Shown one piece after another: positions 61,054 through 64,000 of a stretch of DNA of 64,000 nucleotides. The notes below the pieces were generated by a model. That model saw only the letters and a list, made by a program, of their open reading frames with translations. It was not told the origin of the DNA and did not search any database. Every line of letters begins with the position of its first letter. The first letter of the stretch is position 1. Source of the stretch: Penium margaritaceum (taxonomy: Eukaryota > Streptophyta > Zygnematophyceae > Desmidiales > Peniaceae); NCBI GenBank assembly GCA_023375785.1, contig SZWC01000531.1, forward strand, positions 293,394 through 357,393, written 5' to 3'. Position numbers and translations under genes: made by a program.

Positions 61054-64000
61054 AATCTCTCCCTTGCACCTTGCGTCAGTTTTCATCATCATTCTTCATC
61101 ACTTGCGTTGACCATGCCGATACCTTGCCTACCCGCCTGGTGGAGATCCTTGTCCAATGGCTTTGTAAGCATGTCAGCCCGGTACAGCTTGGTGCCGACA
61201 TACTCCAACTCCACTGTCTGCTTGTAGACCAAGTCCCAAGCATAGTGGTAGCAGATCTCGATGTGTTTTGTGCACCTGGACAGAACTGGGTTCTTGGACA
61301 TGTCGATCGCGCTCATGTTGTCAATCTTGATGATTGTTGTCATTGCTTGTGGTGCCTTCATCTCAGAGAGCAAGCTACAAAGCCACTGCACCTCTTTACA
61401 CTCATCAGCCAATGCAATGTACTCAGTTTCAGCTGTTGACAGAGAGACACACTCCTGCTTGTGACTCGCCCAACTGACAGCACGTCCATTTAGCATACAC
61501 ACAAAGCCAAAGGTGGATTTTCTGTCGTCAATATTGCGTCCCCAGTCATCATCGGTGTAGCACATGAGACGGAGTGACGCGGATCCAGCGATGCCTCCAA
61601 ACTGGAGTCCCACATGCCGCGTCCCCTTAAGGTAGCGCATGATGCGCTTCACAGCCTGCCAGTGCAGTGGACCACGATTGGCCACAAACCGGCTCACCTG
61701 CCCAACAGCATGGGCTATATCTGGCCGGGTGGCGACCATGGCATACATCAGACTGCCCACTACAGAATGATATGGGATGCCCAGCATGTCAGTTTTCTCC
61801 GCTTCGTTGGATGGGGACATGGAGGTGGAGAGTTTGCACTCCGAGCTCATGGGTGTGCTGGCAGGTTTGCAATCTGCCATGTCGTATCGTTTGAGGATGG
61901 AGTCGATGTATTTTGTCTGGTTCAGGCTAATGGTACCTGCTGCTCTGTCGCGCTTGATGGCAATTCCAAGATAGAGGTCAAGAGGACCCATGTCCTTCAT
62001 CTCGAATCTGCTACTCAGCTGCCCCTTGAGATCGTCTAGCAGCTACGTCGAAGAGGAGCATAGAATCAGGTCATTGACGTACAAGGCGACCAACATATTC
62101 CCTTTGTCACTCTCATGCACGTACATGCTAGGGTCATTGTCGCAGTGCATGAAGGACTCCTTGGCCATGAACGTGTCCATCTCCTAGTACAAAAGCCTTG
62201 GCGCTTGTTTTAGCCCATAGAGTGCCTTCACCAATCTGCACACCTTGCCCTCAGGAGCATCAACCCCCTCCAGAACCTCCATCAATACCTCTTTGTCAAG
62301 CTTGCCGTAAAGTAAGGCTGTCTTGACATCCATCTGGTGGACCTGACCGGATGGAGGCAAACGTCACAACTGGAGAAAAGGTCTCATCGTACTCTGCGCT
62401 AGGCCGTTGGGAGAACCCCTTTGCTACCACCCATGCCTTGTACTTTTCTATCTTGCCATCATGTTTCCTTTTTGCTTTCAGCACCCACTTGGACCCCACA
62501 ACATGAGCCCCGACAGGTCTGTCCACCAGCACCCATGTCCCATTCTCTTCAATGGAGCTGAGTTCACTGGAAATTGCTTCGTCCCACTCTGCTTTGTCAG
62601 GCCGAGTGAGTGCCTCTGTGACAGACGTTGGCTCCTCTTGAACCTAAAATAAATAGTTGAAGCCTGTCCATTCACCTCTATCTGCGTCGTACTGCTGCCG
62701 AGGTATTTTGAGGCGTGAACTGCTCCTTGAACCTGCTGACTGGTGCTGTTTATGTGGAGACTGGAGGTCTAGTTCGTCGTTGATGATGGGAGAGGCATCC
62801 TCCTCATGTTTTGGAGGATCGGATACGTCAGAATCAGAGTCTGATTCCTCTTAGTCATCTTCATGAGCTCCTCTCCCTGCTGCAACACCTATCCCATGCC
62901 ATTGTGCTGGTGCTTTGTCTCCCTCTTCAAGGAGAGTGAGCCACTCTCCCAGTTTTGGAGCGTTCTCGAGTTCGAGATGCTCTCCCTTACTCAGAGACGT
63001 TTCGTGGAAATCCACATCTTTGCTGCGAATGACCTTCTTGGTTCCTTGATCCCACAGTCGATAAGCTTTGTGGGCGATGTCATAGCCGATGAAAATGCAC
63101 TTTTGTGCTCTTGCATCGAGCTTTCCAGGGCCCTCACCAGCCTGGACCTTGGCAAACCCGGTGCAACCGAACACCTTGAGATGGGAGGCGTCCGGCTTCC
63201 TGCCTGACCATGCTTCTTGAGGCATCTTCAACTACTGTGTTTGCTTCTTCTTGCCTCTCCTTTGCAGAGCTGCTGCAGGCGTGAGGTTCACAAGGTAGGT
63301 AGCCGTACGTGCTGCTTCAGCCCAGAACCTAGGAGGAAGCTTGGCGTCAAAGAGCATGCACCTTGTCATGCCTAGGAGCGTCTGGTTCATCCTCTCTGCT
63401 ACGCCGTTGCTTTGAGGTGAGTAGGGTGTAGTTTTCTGGTGTTCAATGCCCTGTGTCTTGAGCCACTCCCTGCAAGCTTCGTACTCTCCCCCATTGTCCG
63501 TCCTGAATGCCTTCACCTTCTTTCCACTCTGTCGCTCAACCATAGCGACAAAGGCCTGTAGATTCTCCTTCACCTCACTTTTGTTTTTGAGAAAGTATAT
63601 CCAGACTTTGCGGCTGTTGTCGTCGATGCATGTGAGGAAATATCTGCTACCTCCATTTGACGATATGCGAAAGGGACCACAAATGTTTGAGTGGACGAGA
63701 TCAAGAGGTACGAGAGCACGCGTGCCATTGCGCTTGAAGGGTTTCCTTTTTGCCTTGCCTTGAAGGCATGGCTCACACATGATCTCCGCTCCCTCCACCT
63801 CATCACCTAGCTCCATCCCACGCACTAGCTCCTGCTTTCCCATGAGCTCCAATGTGTGATGAGCCACATGCACAAAGTGCCTGTGCCACACGTTCTCGGA
63901 GGATGTGCACAGGCTAGAATGAACAGCCCCGATGGCTGCATTTGTTTGCGGTTTTGATGCCGAATCATTTGTTGCCACTACTTCCGCTGCTCCAACATGT
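61054..64000 (-). pseudogene. pol: B3 pol (fossil, partial)
   Basis: RNase H (DDRKSTFGFVCML near 61510) ends near 61160. A frame of 303 codons (62000-61089) covers the RT C-terminus and RNase H. RT runs from about 62560 (GSKWVLKAKRK near 62490) to 61700. The acidic linker is at 62900-62650. Integrase runs from about 63760 (HSNICGPF) to 63240 with PYSPQSNGVAERMN near 63415. The pre-integrase block is near 63890. Confidence 0.88.

Larger units (their letters stand above)
60113..64000 (-). mobile_element. B3: family B Copia element, runs off the window
   Basis: The 3' LTR starts at 60113 inside family G (flank TCTAG at 60108-60112). Internal sequence from 61054 to 64000 holds RNase H, RT, linker, integrase and pre-integrase; gag and the other LTR lie beyond the window. 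A few interruptions. Confidence 0.92.

Overview
The window is a dense, nested pile of LTR retrotransposons and holds no host gene I can support. Ty1/Copia elements dominate (order protease, integrase, RT, RNase H). One Ty3/Gypsy chromovirus fragment is also present. The priming sites match plant-type initiator tRNA-Met, and the lineages look like those of streptophytes (land plants or charophyte algae). That is an inference from element types; the species cannot be told from this sequence. All elements are treated as fossils; gag and pol are interrupted in every copy.

Layout. 1-8825: Copia-1 on the + strand; only the last 303 bp of its 5' LTR are inside the window. It sits inside an LTR of family A. 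8826-24234: family A on the - strand, arranged LTR-internal-LTR-internal with a shared middle LTR. Its second internal region is split by B1 (17312-23135, target duplication AAGCG). 24235-24530: unclassified sequence ending in a proline-rich 30-bp tandem repeat, into which D (24531-34070, - strand, a relative of Copia-1) inserted. 34071-34440: the other half of that repeat plus GC-rich hairpins. 34440-36860: Gypsy fragment. 36861-39700: unclassified. 39700-40687: Copia RT fragment E. 40688-46319: Copia C (- strand, LTRs strongly diverged). 46400-47600: a + strand Copia fragment F. 47900-60112: family G (- strand), again with a middle LTR (49556-50325) between two internal regions, split by B2 (51703-57358, target duplication CCAAG). 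60113-64000: B3, entering family G and running off the window.

Features that go beyond ordinary annotation are these. (1) A conserved extra reading frame lies between pol and the polypurine tract in both Copia-1 and D. (2) Clusters of heat-shock-element-like GAAnnTTC palindromes occur in the LTRs of both. (3) A tRNA-like module with A and B boxes is embedded in every family B LTR. (4) Families B and C appear to be primed by the anticodon half of initiator tRNA-Met, whereas Copia-1, A and D use its 3' end. (5) Two separate LTR-sharing tandems are present. Relative ages by eye from LTR divergence: B2 is youngest (about 1 %), then B1 (about 3 %), Copia-1 (about 5 %), A and D (about 7-9 %), and C is oldest.

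Assembly quality is limited. There is a 980-N gap at 53474-54453 and six single-n joins; two of the joins carry the same sequence on both sides.
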